Part shown: one piece after another, positions 1 through 9,417 of the stretch
Layout of the letters: each line of letters begins with the position of its first letter
Numbering within the stretch: the first letter of the stretch is position 1
From: Phycisphaerales bacterium
GTDB taxonomy: Bacteria; Planctomycetota; Phycisphaerae; Phycisphaerales; SM1A02
Length of the DNA stretch: 64,000 nucleotides
Assembly (NCBI GenBank): GCA_029246705.1
Contig: JAQWMQ010000035.1
Location: 177,438-241,437 of the forward strand
Direction: 5' to 3'
Program-made: the position numbers and the translations under genes
The notes under the pieces: generated by a model
The model's database searches: none
Told to the model about the DNA's origin: nothing
What the model saw: the letters and a program-made list of their open reading frames with translations, nothing else

Positions 1-1533
1 TCGCTCTCATTCTGGAACCTGTTCGGCGCCAGGATGCAAGTGAACCTGAGGGGCGAAAGCTTCGTCAACACGGACCGGGAATTCACCGTGATTCAGTCGC
101 TCTGGCGGGATCCCGACGGCGAGCTGTTCGACACCATCAGGACAACCGCACCGAACAATGACGCCTTCAGCAGTCTCGAGACCAACAGAGTGACTCGAAA
201 CATCGAGATCGTTGACAACTTCACTGGCGGTCTCGGCCTCTACTCGACCTCCGCACTGGTGATGACCCTGGGTGCCGATTATGCCAGCCCTGCCGGTGAA
301 CTCGGGCGCATGGGCGAGTACCTCAACGGCCTGATCGGTGGTGCGAACGCCGACCCCAACAGCTGGCAGGCCGAACTGCTCGGTTATCTCGATGCCAACG
401 CCAGCTCGAACTTCAACTACCAACAGGCACTCGCCTCGACGATGCCGACCACGCAGTTCGCCGCGGAACGCGCCAGTGCGGAAACGATGTTCTTCGACGT
501 GCAGCGACAGAACCTGCGCGAGATCGCGATCGGTTCCCGGGGTCCCGGCATGGTCCGAACCGCCGGTGCACCTCAGCTGCTTGCCTCGCTGCAGGAGGAG
601 AACGCGGTTGAATCCGCGACCGCGAGCTCCGGCCGCACCGACATCATCATCAATCCCAGCACCGGCGCGGTCAGCACCAGCTCCACGGACACCGATGTCT
701 TCCATGCACTCTTCCTGGACGGGTACGGCAGCTGGAGCAACATGAAGGAGGTCGCCTTCACGCCCGGTTACACCAACGATGCCTGGGGCGTCGCCGGCGG
801 CTGGGGCATCGGTCTCGCGGACGGCATCACCGTCGGCGTGACCGCAGGCTTCGAGGAAAACTCGATCAGCCTCAAGGGCAACCAGGCATTCGGCACCTCG
901 GGTGATGCCACCATGAACAGCATTCGAGCCGCCCCCTTCGTGAGCTGGAGCGGCAACGCCGGAAACACCGAGCAGTACGCCATCCTGAGTGTGGGCGGCG
1001 CCTACAACTACGGAAGCGGTTCCCGAGCCGTCAGCCCCATCGCTCTCGACCGAAGTCTTGAAATCCATGGCTGGGAATTCGACGTCATGGGTGCCGTGGG
1101 TACCCGCGTACCGCTCAGCAAGACCGTCGCCCTTCAACCCGAGGCTTCCATCCGGTATTCACTGCTGAAGAACAGCGGGGATGAGACCCAGGCCAACGGC
1201 GGCGCCACCACCAACTATTCCGGCGGCAACTTCCAGTATGTCAACAGCCGGTTGGGCGTCGGACTGGAATGGTTCGGCACCCCGGCCTTCAGGACCACCA
1301 CCCGCGTCGGCTACCAGGCGCAGTACTACAACTGGGGAACGGCGACATTCGACCTGGGACCGGGCGGCACTGTTTCCGAAAGCCCCGGAAGCGGCACCAT
1401 CAACCAGGTCTACGTGGGCGTCCAGTTCGAATGGGTGCCTTCCTGGAACACCTCGGTCAACGTGAGCTTCAATGGCGCCTACGGTGAATCGACCCAGAAC
1501 TCGATCAGCGGCGGCATGATGTTCCGATTCTGA
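1..1533 (+). CDS. Autotransporter-like outer-membrane beta-barrel protein (5' end missing)
   Basis: The reading frame is open from the first base, so the N-terminus lies outside the window. An ATG at 34 is only internal. The last ~270 residues look like an autotransporter-type beta-barrel: alternating glycine/aromatic strands starting near DGYGSWSNMKE, repeated short strands such as GVAGGWGIGLADG, and a final strand ending MMFRF with the C-terminal phenylalanine expected for insertion by the Bam machinery. The upstream half would be the passenger or linker region. The barrel call is good. Whether the passenger is cleaved and what it does cannot be seen. A hairpin that may end transcription follows at 1582. 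Confidence 0.75.
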   Translation, partial: SLSFWNLFGARMQVNLRGESFVNTDREFTVIQSLWRDPDGELFDTIRTTAPNNDAFSSLETNRVTRNIEIVDNFTGGLGLYSTSALVMTLGADYASPAGELGRMGEYLNGLIGGANADPNSWQAELLGYLDANASSNFNYQQALASTMPTTQFAAERASAETMFFDVQRQNLREIAIGSRGPGMVRTAGAPQLLASLQEENAVESATASSGRTDIIINPSTGAVSTSSTDTDVFHALFLDGYGSWSNMKEVAFTPGYTNDAWGVAGGWGIGLADGITVGVTAGFEENSISLKGNQAFGTSGDATMNSIRAAPFVSWSGNAGNTEQYAILSVGGAYNYGSGSRAVSPIALDRSLEIHGWEFDVMGAVGTRVPLSKTVALQPEASIRYSLLKNSGDETQANGGATTNYSGGNFQYVNSRLGVGLEWFGTPAFRTTTRVGYQAQYYNWGTATFDLGPGGTVSESPGSGTINQVYVGVQFEWVPSWNTSVNVSFNGAYGESTQNSISGGMMFRF

Positions 1534-1581
1534 AGCGACCAACAAACAACCGGTCCCCCACCAATCATCCAGCGATTACCC

Positions 1582-1605
1582 AACCCCTTCTCAAGTGAAG
1601 GGGTT
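1582..1605 (+). terminator. Hairpin after the autotransporter gene
   Basis: A perfect 9-bp stem (1582-1590 with 1597-1605) closes a 6-base loop about 48 bases after the stop codon. There is no T-run, so it may be a weak or Rho-assisted terminator, or an mRNA-stabilising 3' hairpin. Confidence 0.5.
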
Positions 1606-1628
1606 CATGCGTGCCGATATCAGAGTTG

Positions 1629-1934
1629 ATGAATCCCGACCATCCGACATACCCATCGAACCTCACTCCACTGGACGTCCTGCGTGCGGCACGCAGGGAG
1701 ATCCTGTCCAGCCATGGCCCCTGTCATGCCTCCAGCGAATGGCTGATGCACATGACGGCACGACGCCTCATCGAGACCGCGGATGCCGGCCCCGCCCTGC
1801 GCGTGCGACTCTTCGAGGATGTCATGGAGATCCTGGGGACCAGCCATCTCAGGGACCACCCGTACTCGACCGAACTCGTACCGGAAAACACTCCGGGAGC
1901 CGATTCTGCTCGAGGTACCGGCACCAACGGCTGA
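1629..1934 (+). CDS. Small hypothetical protein
   Basis: About 101 residues from ATG 1629. An in-frame GTG at 1611 would add six residues. I do not recognise a family. The middle is helical and charged (LDVLRAARREILSS, then ARRLIETADAG and FEDVMEIL), and the C-terminal 20 residues look disordered. No signal peptide or membrane segment is seen. It sits between two hairpins (1582-1605 and 1983-2011), which suggests a monocistronic unit. The residue pattern is protein-like, but competing frames overlap it, so the call is moderate. Confidence 0.45.
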   Translation: MNPDHPTYPSNLTPLDVLRAARREILSSHGPCHASSEWLMHMTARRLIETADAGPALRVRLFEDVMEILGTSHLRDHPYSTELVPENTPGADSARGTGTNG

Positions 1935-1982
1935 CCGCACCTCGGCCAGTGCGGCTGGACTCCACGCAAAAAGCAAAAAGAA

Positions 1983-2011
1983 GAAGCGGGTGCCGCCGGG
2001 GCACCCGCTTC
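1983..2011 (+). terminator. Strong 12-bp hairpin terminator
   Basis: A perfect 12-bp GC-rich stem (1983-1994 with 2000-2011) with a 5-base loop lies 49 bases after the stop of the small gene. It has an A-rich run on its left (1968-1985) and a pyrimidine-rich tract on its right, so it could act in either direction. Confidence 0.7.
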
Positions 2012-2556
2012 TCCATCTCTTCCGCCTGTGCTGGGTCCCGTGGGACGTCTGCGTTCAGGCAGTTCGTTCGCCGATCGAGCGGCATGTGGGGGCAGTGCCG
2101 CAGCGACCGGCGTCGACTTGCAATGTCAACATACGTTGATCTTGAATGGGCGTCAAGCATCCTGGTGCTCAAAGTCACCTTTTTATGACTCAGAACCACC
2201 CATTCCAGCCCTTCAGACCCACAAAGAAGCCATCAGCAGGCTTTCATCAAAACTCGTCTCAGCAGGCTAAACCTCTGGCAACAAGATCGATAAGAAGCAC
2301 CAATCCCCCTGCCGTCACTGAATTTCATGGTTCTGCGTGCCAATGTCATCTGTGCCATCCGAATTTCAAAATGATCGAAACGAAAGACCAACTGTGGTGC
2401 GCCGGGACGGTTCCTGCCGTCAAGGGAATCGATGCCCATGAGCATGGGGCGGCTTGGAATCCACCGCTGGCAGGCCTCAGGATGATCGAGTCCAATGAAC
2501 CCGTCCCTCCGGGACGATGCTGCCAGATCCATGTCACACCTCGCGAAGGACAACCC
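2012..2556. other. Long intergenic region, no gene identified
   Basis: 545 bases without a convincing gene. From about 2110 to 2400 it is visibly richer in A+T than its surroundings. Frames that cross it lack a protein-like pattern, and the downstream ThuA gene has its own signal peptide and ribosome site at 2557. A small inverted repeat (TCAAC at 2126, GTTGA at 2135) is the only symmetric element noticed. No RNase P, tmRNA or SRP RNA signature was seen. Confidence 0.5.
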
Positions 2557-3621
2557 ATGCTCCGCACCACGATCGCCGTTCTCGCTCTTGCGCTCTTGAG
2601 CGCCGTCGCCTTCGGGCAGGATGCCGACGCATCACGCTGGCTTCGCTTTTCCGGAGACGCCGATGTCGCACCAGGCAACGGTCGCCGCGTGGTCATGCTC
2701 GCTGGTGACGAGGAATACCGCTCGGAGGAGAGCATGCCGATGCTGGCGAGGATGTTCGCCAAGCAAGGATTCGAGACGATCGTGCTCTTCAGTCAGGACC
2801 CTGAATCAGGCGAGATCGACCCCGAAAACAGTTCGAACATCCCCGGCATGCACCTGATCGACGATGCGGACCTGGTCATCGTGAACCTCCGCTTTCGCGA
2901 ACTGCCGGACCAGGCCATGAAGCATCTCGTCGAATACGTCGATGCAGGCAAGCCGGTCAGCGGGTTGAGAACCGCGACCCACGCGTTCTACTACCGGGAC
3001 AATCCCGACAGCCCCTACGCCAACTGGTCGTTCAACAGTGACGAGCCCAGGGGCGGCTTCGGTGGAGGCATCCTGGGAGAGACCTGGGTCGCCCATCATG
3101 GCCATCACGGCTCGGAAGCGACCCGCGGAGTGATCGAACCTAAGAATGCCGCACACCCGGTCCTGCGTGGCGTCAAGGATGTCTTCGGCCCGACCGATGT
3201 CTACACGATTCGAGGATTGCCGAAGGATTCGACGATCCTTCTGCGCGGCGGGATCCTCGAAGGGATGGACCCCGAGGACGCCTTCGTCGAGGACGACCGG
3301 AACAAGCCGATGCATCCGGTCGCCTGGGTGCGTGAACGCACCCTCCCCGACGGCGGGACGCAGCGGATCTTCTGCACGACGATGGGCACATCCCAGGACT
3401 TCTCCAGTCGCGACCTGCGACGGTTGGTTCTGCAGGCCTCGCTCTGGCAACTGGAGAACGAGCAGATGATCCCCAAAGACGGCGTGGACGCTCCGCTGGT
3501 CGGTCACTGGGCCCCGACGCGGTTCGGGTTCGGAACGCACCGAACGGGCCTCACCCCTGCCATGGTTCGTGATGGACACCCGAAGGAAGACGCGAAGGCG
3601 GGAACGACATCGGAGGAGTAG
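2557..3621 (+). CDS. Secreted ThuA-like domain protein
   Basis: 354 residues. The start is set by a Sec signal peptide (MLRTTIAVLALALLSAVAFG, cleavage near residue 20) and by GAAGGA 8 bases upstream. The mature part has the ThuA/trehalose-utilisation fold, related to class I glutamine amidotransferases: RRVVMLAGDEEYRSEE near the start, DLVIVNLRFRELPD, and the GKPVSGLRTATHAF nucleophile-elbow region without a catalytic Cys. In planctomycetes such proteins are common and often lie near sugar-related genes, but no such neighbour is present. The frame stays open upstream to 2146, but that part looks non-coding. The substrate is unknown. Confidence 0.8.
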   Translation: MLRTTIAVLALALLSAVAFGQDADASRWLRFSGDADVAPGNGRRVVMLAGDEEYRSEESMPMLARMFAKQGFETIVLFSQDPESGEIDPENSSNIPGMHLIDDADLVIVNLRFRELPDQAMKHLVEYVDAGKPVSGLRTATHAFYYRDNPDSPYANWSFNSDEPRGGFGGGILGETWVAHHGHHGSEATRGVIEPKNAAHPVLRGVKDVFGPTDVYTIRGLPKDSTILLRGGILEGMDPEDAFVEDDRNKPMHPVAWVRERTLPDGGTQRIFCTTMGTSQDFSSRDLRRLVLQASLWQLENEQMIPKDGVDAPLVGHWAPTRFGFGTHRTGLTPAMVRDGHPKEDAKAGTTSEE

Positions 3622-3653
3622 ACGCCTCGCGTTCCGCGCGGGTCATCGTTCCG

Positions 3654-3926
3654 TCATGAGGTCGCTTCTGAAGAGGCCTGGTTCCGCTTCGCCGACGGTC
3701 CCTGAATGCCGGTGATGAACCAGACCACCAGTCCGAAGATGAACACGCCCAGTGAAATGAGGGCAACAAGCAGCGTGCCCACTCCACCACCGGTGATGCC
3801 AATGACCAAGTTCCTGACGGACTGTTGGAGCTGACTCTGCTCCCAGGTCGCCATGAACAAAATAAGGCACAAAACGATCAGGCCCATCAGCGCCAGGACA
3901 AGACAGATGATCCGGAATATCTTCAT
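3654..3926 (-). CDS. Small two-helix membrane protein
   Basis: 90 residues with two clear hydrophobic segments: residues ~3-26 (IFRIICLVLALMGLIVLCL) and ~42-72 (LVIGITGGGVGTLLVALISL), with a glycine-rich entry to the second. The tail is short and polar. I know of no function. It is convergent with the ThuA-like gene and separated from the upstream tRNA cluster by the terminator at 3992-4023, so it probably has its own promoter in or just after that hairpin. Confidence 0.6.
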   Translation of the reverse strand: MKIFRIICLVLALMGLIVLCLILFMATWEQSQLQQSVRNLVIGITGGGVGTLLVALISLGVFIFGLVVWFITGIQGPSAKRNQASSEATS

Positions 3927-3991
3927 GACTCCACGCTATCCACCACCGAACTCCAACCAACCGATGACTGGAAATCAACCGGTGAAAATCA

Positions 3992-4023
3992 AAAGGCCCG
4001 CTGTCAGATGACAACGGGCCTTT
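3992..4023 (-). terminator. Terminator of the tRNA cluster
   Basis: A 9-bp stem (3992-4000 with 4015-4023) encloses a second 4-bp stem (4002-4005 with 4010-4013). Read on the minus strand it lies just past the 3' end of tRNA-Pro and is followed by a TTTTGATTTT tract. It is a classical intrinsic terminator for the Thr-Tyr-Pro transcript. Confidence 0.8.
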
Positions 4024-4027
4024 GGAA

Positions 4028-4102
<75 letters not shown>

Positions 4103-4128
4103 ATCGCGCCTCTCGACGCAGATGAAAA

Positions 4129-4211
4129 TGGCGGGTGAAGGATTCGAACCTTCGAAGGCATACGCCAGCAGATTTACAGTCTGCCCCCTTTGGCCACTTG
4201 GGTAACCCGCC
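4129..4211 (-). tRNA. tRNA-Tyr (anticodon GTA)
   Basis: 83 nt with the long variable arm expected of a class II tRNA. The acceptor stem GGCGGGT pairs with ACCCGCC, discriminator A, and the anticodon loop is CTGTAAA. It decodes UAU/UAC and has G34, so it is a substrate of queuosine insertion, for which queD is present at 23943. Confidence 0.95.
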
Positions 4212-4335
4212 AGGGTCCCGACTCCGGATCATCAGGGACGATCTGGAGAAAGAGAAGTCTACCGCCAGCAGGTGCCATGAGGCAACAGCTGAACGATTCG
4301 ATCAACCGAACGGGGCCGGTAACCGGTCCCAGAAA

Positions 4336-4408
4336 AGCCGCCGGCCGGACTTGAACCGGCAACCTCGAGATTACAAATCACGCGCTCTACCAATTGAGCT
4401 ACGGCGGC
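4336..4408 (-). tRNA. tRNA-Thr (anticodon TGT)
   Basis: 73 nt. The acceptor GCCGCCG pairs with CGGCGGC, discriminator T, anticodon loop TTTGTAA, T-arm GGTTCAAGTCC. One T-T mismatch appears in the anticodon stem. First tRNA of the cluster. A 124-base spacer with an imperfect GGCCGGT/ACCGGTC inverted repeat (near 4313-4330) separates it from tRNA-Tyr. Confidence 0.93.
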
Positions 4409-4513
4409 AATGGGTCAGACAGGGTAGCAGGCGCCACCACTCATGGCCCCGTTGAAGCACGAGACGGGTCAATGACCGCATCACGAGGAGAGATGCCCGG
4501 GCGGAAGCGCCTC

Positions 4514-6472
4514 TCAGACGGTGTCGGCAGCCCGCGTGTGCCGGCGAATTGCAAGGGCGATGAGGGTCAGGTCGGCCGGGGTGATCCCTTCGACCCGTGC
4601 GGCCTGGCCGAGCGTCGCGGGTCGATATCGTGACAAGGCATCCCGAGCTTCGTTTCTCAGCCCCTGGATCACCGCCGGCTGCAGGTCGATCGGAATTCGG
4701 GTGGACTCGTTGCGTTCCTGGCGGCGGACCTCTGCCCGTTGCCGCACGATGTAGCCGGCATACTGCAGCTCGGTGGCCACCCGCTCCACCAGAGGTGTTT
4801 CGGTTTCGACGGCGCCGCGCTCCTCCGCGAGTCTCGAGAGCTCCGGGACCGAGGTCTCCTGGCGTCGTGCGAGATCAGCAAGGGTCGGGACACCCGTGGT
4901 CTTGTGCTCGAAGAGTGCACGCAGCCGTTCGAGCTCGGCATGCCGGGCAGTCCATGCAGCCCAGCGATGATCATCGACCAGACCGTGCTCGCGCGCCCAG
5001 GGCGTGAGTCGTTCGTCGGCATTGTCCGCCCGCAGGAGCAGGCGATGTTCTGCCCGCGACGTGAACATTCGATAGGGCTCACGCGGCGTCCTGGTCACGA
5101 GGTCGTCCATCATCACCCCGATGTAGGCCTGGTCGCGCCCGAGGGTGACCAGGGGAAGCGCCCGAACCAGACGGGCCGCATTGAGACCGGCGACCAGCCC
5201 CTGCCCCCCTGCTTCCTCGTATCCGCTGGTTCCGTTGATCTGGCCGGCAAGGAACAACCCGTGAACCAGGCGGGTCATGCCGGTGGCATCGAGCTGGTGG
5301 GGGCGAACCATGTCGTATTCGACCGCATAGCCCCAGCGAAGGATCTCCGCATCCCCGCATCCGGGCATCGAGTGAACGAGAAACGACTGGACATCCTCGG
5401 GCAACGAAGTCGAGATGCCGTTGCAGTAGATCTCGTCGGTATGCAGTGACTCGGGCTCGAGAAAGACGTGGTGCGCGTGGCGATCAGCGAAGCGAACCAC
5501 CTTGTCCTCGATCGACGGGCAGTAACGAGGGCCGGACTCGGCATCGATCGCACCGGAATACATCGGTGCCCGCTCCAGGTTCGCGCGGATCAGCTCATGT
5601 GCCTCGGCCGTGGTGGCGGTGACCCGGCATTCAACCTGAGGCAGTTTCGGAAAGCGCGTGCGGTCGGTCAGGTCACTGAAGGGCCGGGGCGTTTCGTCAC
5701 CATGCTGGGGTTCGAGTTCTTCCCAGCGAATCGAACCCCGTCGAAGACGCGGCGGGGTTCCGGTCTTGAGTCGACCGAGTTCGAATCCGAGTTCGGCGAG
5801 CATGCCGGAGATACCAAAGGCAGTGCCTTCACCGGCACGGCCGCCCGGGACCTGTTGATCACCAGTGTGCATGAGTGCGCGCATGAAGGTCCCGGTGGTG
5901 AGCACCACCGCACGTGACCGCAGTTCGGTGGGTTCCTCGAAACGGTCCGCCGCCTGGGGAGTCGTTGGATAGAGCGGACGAGCCATCCCCGCATCACTCG
6001 CCTGTTCGGTGTTCGATTCGGGACGGACGACGCCGCCACCCGCGGGCACCAGCACGCCACGCATGCTGCCCGAAGCATCACGCAACAAGCGGTCGACCGT
6101 GCCTGCGATCACCGAGATCCTCGGGCGGCCGGCAAGCAGTCGCTGGACTTCAGCGGCGTAGGCGTACTTGTCGTTCTGGCAGCGTGGTCCACGCACCGCG
6201 GCGCCACGCGAGGCGTTGAGAACCTTGAAGAGGATCCCGGTCGCATCCGCGACCAGTCCCATCATGCCGCCAAGAGCATCGATCTCACGAACGATCTGTC
6301 CCTTGCCCAGGCCCCCGATGGCAGGATTGCACGACATGGTCCCGATTCGTGCCGGGTCCATGGTGACAAGAGCGACCCGTCCGTCGGGCCCAAGGACACT
6401 CGCCGCGGCCCAGGCAGCTTCGGTTCCTGCATGGCCGCCGCCGATCACGATGACATCGAATTCGTGGTTCAT
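4514..6472 (-). CDS. mnmG: tRNA uridine-34 carboxymethylaminomethyl synthase subunit MnmG (GidA)
   Basis: 652 residues. With MnmE it makes the cmnm5 modification at U34 of tRNAs, using FAD and methylene-tetrahydrofolate. Visible signatures are the FAD-binding VIGGGHAGTEAAWAA at residues ~9-23, the SCNPAIGGLGKG motif near residue 47, LKTGTPPRL in the middle and CPSIEDKVVRF. The C-terminal helical domain ends in a conserved-looking ADLTLIALAIRRH segment. Length is normal for the family. It lies just upstream of the tRNA cluster on the same strand, but no mnmE is in the window. Confidence 0.97.
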   Translation of the reverse strand: MNHEFDVIVIGGGHAGTEAAWAAASVLGPDGRVALVTMDPARIGTMSCNPAIGGLGKGQIVREIDALGGMMGLVADATGILFKVLNASRGAAVRGPRCQNDKYAYAAEVQRLLAGRPRISVIAGTVDRLLRDASGSMRGVLVPAGGGVVRPESNTEQASDAGMARPLYPTTPQAADRFEEPTELRSRAVVLTTGTFMRALMHTGDQQVPGGRAGEGTAFGISGMLAELGFELGRLKTGTPPRLRRGSIRWEELEPQHGDETPRPFSDLTDRTRFPKLPQVECRVTATTAEAHELIRANLERAPMYSGAIDAESGPRYCPSIEDKVVRFADRHAHHVFLEPESLHTDEIYCNGISTSLPEDVQSFLVHSMPGCGDAEILRWGYAVEYDMVRPHQLDATGMTRLVHGLFLAGQINGTSGYEEAGGQGLVAGLNAARLVRALPLVTLGRDQAYIGVMMDDLVTRTPREPYRMFTSRAEHRLLLRADNADERLTPWAREHGLVDDHRWAAWTARHAELERLRALFEHKTTGVPTLADLARRQETSVPELSRLAEERGAVETETPLVERVATELQYAGYIVRQRAEVRRQERNESTRIPIDLQPAVIQGLRNEARDALSRYRPATLGQAARVEGITPADLTLIALAIRRHTRAADTV

Positions 6473-6681
6473 GGCAACCCGGAAGACTACCAGTCAAAGC
6501 GACTTGAAGGGGTTTTCGCCGGGCTGCCAGCCGCCCAGACAACGTTTCGGAGACCTGACTGCACGAATCGCGGCACCAGACCGTCGCATGGAACCGCCTG
6601 ACTCGTGGCTGCTGCCCACGCTTTCGGGATCCCCGCGATTCCGGTGGCAACTTCGACGATCCGCTCATCCTTGCGCATCGA

Positions 6682-7344
6682 TCAGACCAGCGACATCCAA
6701 TTGAAGACCAGCATCAAGCCGAGCAGGACCGCGATGATCAAGGTCGCCATGCCTATCTCCACGCCACGTGAACGATTCGGTGATCGAGGCATCCACCATC
6801 CGACGCACCGTCGAACAAAGGGCAGCGTTATCCAGGACACGACCGACACCGCGATGACGTTGCTGGCCAGGAGCTTCATCGCAAATGGCCAATTCACATG
6901 TGACGTGAAGGCCCAGCTGATGAGATAGATCGATGGGTAGAGTGAAAGCACCACGACCAGGGTCTGCTTCCATGCGGGCACTGCCCCGGGCTCCGCCTGG
7001 TCGGACAGGGAGAACCATGAACCGAACCCAGTGATGGGGTTGGAACGGTGCACCGCGGCGCACAGGGGCCGGACCTCATCGATGAGCGCCTTGTAGGCAT
7101 CCGCTTCGAACCAGGCTGCATGAGCTGCAGGCGAGGCGAATCGGATCACATGGGTCCAGGTGTCCTGACCATTGGCCAGGGGCGGGATGTCTTCACGGCC
7201 CAGGAAACCGGGGAGTGTCGCTTCGACTTTCGAGATGCGATCCAACCACTGCTGGAACTTCTGCTCACAACCAGGACGGATGCGTCGGGTGACGACGAAA
7301 ACGACTTCATCGTCAGCTGAATCTGTTTGCTGCTCGTTCATCAT
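6682..7344 (-). CDS. Antibiotic-biosynthesis-monooxygenase-fold protein with C-terminal membrane domain
   Basis: 220 residues starting at ATG 7344, with GGAG about 10 bases upstream. A second ATG follows immediately. Residues ~13-110 have the pattern of an ABM ferredoxin-like domain (VVTRRIRPGCEQKFQQWLDR, then LPGFLGREDIPP, THVIRFASPAAHAAW). The rest carries three hydrophobic helices (~125-145, ~150-175, ~193-218). ABM domains fused to this kind of membrane tail are known in bacteria, but their role is poorly defined. The gene is monocistronic, 208 bases upstream of mnmG on the same strand. Confidence 0.75.
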   Translation of the reverse strand: MMNEQQTDSADDEVVFVVTRRIRPGCEQKFQQWLDRISKVEATLPGFLGREDIPPLANGQDTWTHVIRFASPAAHAAWFEADAYKALIDEVRPLCAAVHRSNPITGFGSWFSLSDQAEPGAVPAWKQTLVVVLSLYPSIYLISWAFTSHVNWPFAMKLLASNVIAVSVVSWITLPFVRRCVGWWMPRSPNRSRGVEIGMATLIIAVLLGLMLVFNWMSLV

Positions 7345-7491
7345 GCAAGGCTCCGATTGAAACTTGGTTCCACACTCTACAACCGCACATGACAGCGTGG
7401 CTTCCCCATCGCGGTCCAGGGCAAGAGCCGAGCACCTGGAAGGGGTTCACGCTAGGCTTTCAGCAGTCAGACCAACGTCCTGGAGACCTGA

Positions 7492-8958
7492 ATGTACAAA
7501 TCGATCACCGTCGGTCGCTCCGGAAGCGGCTCTTGCATCCGCGTACTCCTGATCACCAGCCAGACCAGGCGTCTGCCGGAGAACCTTCCCGACCGCCCCG
7601 CCGCCCTTGCCGCCCTCAAGCGGCCGGATTTCCTGAAGGAACCGGGTGAACTGGTTTTCGTGAGTCCGAAGCTGGTGCTGGTCGGAATCGGGTCGAACAA
7701 GGCGATCGATACCGCTCGTTTTCGACGGGTCGGAGCCGGGATGGTGTACGGACTGGAACGGATGAAGGCCACTCGAGTGGTCCTGGATCTCGAAGCTCTC
7801 CCCGCGAAGCAGGCGGAGGATCCTGCCCTCGCCCGTGCCCTGTCCGAGGGCATGGTGACCGCGAACTGGAGATTGGATCTCTTCGACGGAGCCGCCAGCA
7901 AACAGGAGCCCGCCAGTGGGAAGCTGACCATCATCAACTCCAGCCAGGCCTTCTCCGACGGACTGCGACGGGGGCTGATTCTCGGCAACAACATGAACTT
8001 CACGCGCCGGCTCGCCGCGACTCCCCCGAACATCTGCACCCCGGCCCACGTGGCGAACGTCGCACGTTCGGTGGCACGACAGCATGACGGGCTGTCCTGC
8101 AACGTCATCACCTATCAACAGGCCCGGAGGCTCGGCATGGGTGGGCTGGAGAACGTCGGCAAGGGATCGGCGAACAAACCCTGCATGATCATCCTCGACT
8201 GGAAGCCCTCGAAGACGAAGTCAAAGGAACGGCTCGCCCTGGTGGGAAAGACCATCACCTACGACACCGGTGGCTACTCCATGAAGAGTGGAGCCGGCAT
8301 GCGCGGCATGAAGTACGACAAGAACGGCGGCATGGCCGTGCTCGGGGCGATGAGGGCCATCGCGGAGGCACGTCTCCCGGTACGGGTCACGGCACTGCTT
8401 CCCGCCGCGGAGAACATGGTGTCCTCCAACAGCTATCGACCGGACGACATCATCAGCATGTACAACGGAGTGACCGTGGAAGTCACCAACACCGACGCCG
8501 AAGGGCGACTGGTGCTCGCGGATGCACTCGCCTACGCCTGTGCCAAGTACAAGCCTTCCGCGATCGTCGACATGGCCACGCTCACGGGTGGCGTCGTCGT
8601 CGCGCTCGGATCGTTCTGCTCGGGATTCTGGTGCAATGACCCCGACCTTCGCGGGAGACTCGAGAAGGCCGCAGCGACTTCCGACGAGAAGATATGGCAG
8701 CTCCCGCTCTGGCCGGAACACCGGGACTACATGCGTTCCCAGCACGCCGACATCCTCAACAGCAACCCGAGGCGGGAAGCACACCCCATCCAGGGTGCGG
8801 CCTTCCTGTCCTACTTCGTGGACGAGCAGATCCCCTGGGCCCACGTCGACATCGCAGGCACTTCCAGCAGCGAAGGCGGCAACGGCGTGCTGTGCCCCGG
8901 CCCGACCGGGTGGGGCGTACGACTTCTCTTCGATCTTGCAGAGGGACAAGCCGGCTGA
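7492..8958 (+). CDS. Leucyl aminopeptidase, peptidase family M17
   Basis: 488 residues. A cytosolic two-metal aminopeptidase that removes N-terminal residues from peptides. The C-terminal catalytic domain shows the metal and catalytic residues: LVGKTITYDTGG (Lys and Asp), YSMKSGAGM (Lys), MKYDKNGG (Asp), and the M17 signature NTDAEGRLVLADAL (Asp, Glu, Arg). The N-terminal ~170 residues form the usual variable domain. It ends only 9 bases before the convergent rpiB stop, with no obvious terminator between. Confidence 0.93.
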   Translation: MYKSITVGRSGSGSCIRVLLITSQTRRLPENLPDRPAALAALKRPDFLKEPGELVFVSPKLVLVGIGSNKAIDTARFRRVGAGMVYGLERMKATRVVLDLEALPAKQAEDPALARALSEGMVTANWRLDLFDGAASKQEPASGKLTIINSSQAFSDGLRRGLILGNNMNFTRRLAATPPNICTPAHVANVARSVARQHDGLSCNVITYQQARRLGMGGLENVGKGSANKPCMIILDWKPSKTKSKERLALVGKTITYDTGGYSMKSGAGMRGMKYDKNGGMAVLGAMRAIAEARLPVRVTALLPAAENMVSSNSYRPDDIISMYNGVTVEVTNTDAEGRLVLADALAYACAKYKPSAIVDMATLTGGVVVALGSFCSGFWCNDPDLRGRLEKAAATSDEKIWQLPLWPEHRDYMRSQHADILNSNPRREAHPIQGAAFLSYFVDEQIPWAHVDIAGTSSSEGGNGVLCPGPTGWGVRLLFDLAEGQAG

Positions 8959-8967
8959 AGCGCGGGT

Positions 8968-9417
8968 TCAGTCCTCGATGCGGGAATCGATCCGGGCGAT
9001 CTTCTCGAGGCGGCGTTCATGTCGTCCCCCCTCGAAATCGGTCTGCATCCACGCCTTGACGATCCGCCGCCCGAGGGCATGCCCCACGAGGTCGCCGGAG
9101 AGGCAGAGCACGTTCGCATCGTTGTGCGATCGGCTCAACTGGGCACTCAACTCATCAAGAGCCAGTGCGGCACGGATCCCGGCGAACTTGTTTGCGGTGA
9201 TGCACATGCCGATGCCCGTTCCGCAGATGAGCACGCCACGGTCAGCCTCTCCGTCGCGCAGGGCCTTGCAGACGATGCCGGCCTGGTCGGGGTAGTCACA
9301 GACCTCACCGGTGGTCAAGCCCATGGCGTCGACTTCATGTCCCTGTGCGTGCAGTTCACTACGAACCACTTCCAGAAGCTCGAGGCCGCGATGGTCGCTG
9401 GCAATGGCGATGTTCAT
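8968..9417 (-). CDS. rpiB: Ribose-5-phosphate isomerase B
   Basis: 149 residues. It interconverts ribose 5-phosphate and ribulose 5-phosphate. IAIASDHRGLELLE at the N-terminus and the catalytic-Cys loop LICGTGIGMCITANKF are typical, as is SRSHNDANVL. It may also act on allose-type sugars, as some RpiB do. The start codon overlaps the stop of the YwlE-like phosphatase gene by 4 bases (ATGA), so translation is coupled. The same gene pair is adjacent in Bacillus (ywlE-ywlF). Confidence 0.95.
   Translation of the reverse strand: MNIAIASDHRGLELLEVVRSELHAQGHEVDAMGLTTGEVCDYPDQAGIVCKALRDGEADRGVLICGTGIGMCITANKFAGIRAALALDELSAQLSRSHNDANVLCLSGDLVGHALGRRIVKAWMQTDFEGGRHERRLEKIARIDSRIED

Noticed and set aside
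7..1137. 376-residue minus-strand frame opposite the autotransporter
   Set aside because: The plus strand has an obvious beta-barrel. The antisense frame is a product of GC-rich codon bias.
2146..2556. N-terminal extension of the ThuA-like protein
   Set aside because: A Sec signal peptide and GAAGGA place the start at 2557, and the upstream residues look non-coding.
4212..4335. Possible extra RNA gene between tRNA-Tyr and tRNA-Thr
   Set aside because: Only an imperfect short inverted repeat is present, consistent with a processing spacer.
7447..8118. Minus-strand frames of over 200 residues opposite the aminopeptidase
   Set aside because: The plus frame has complete M17 motifs. The antisense frames have no protein-like pattern.
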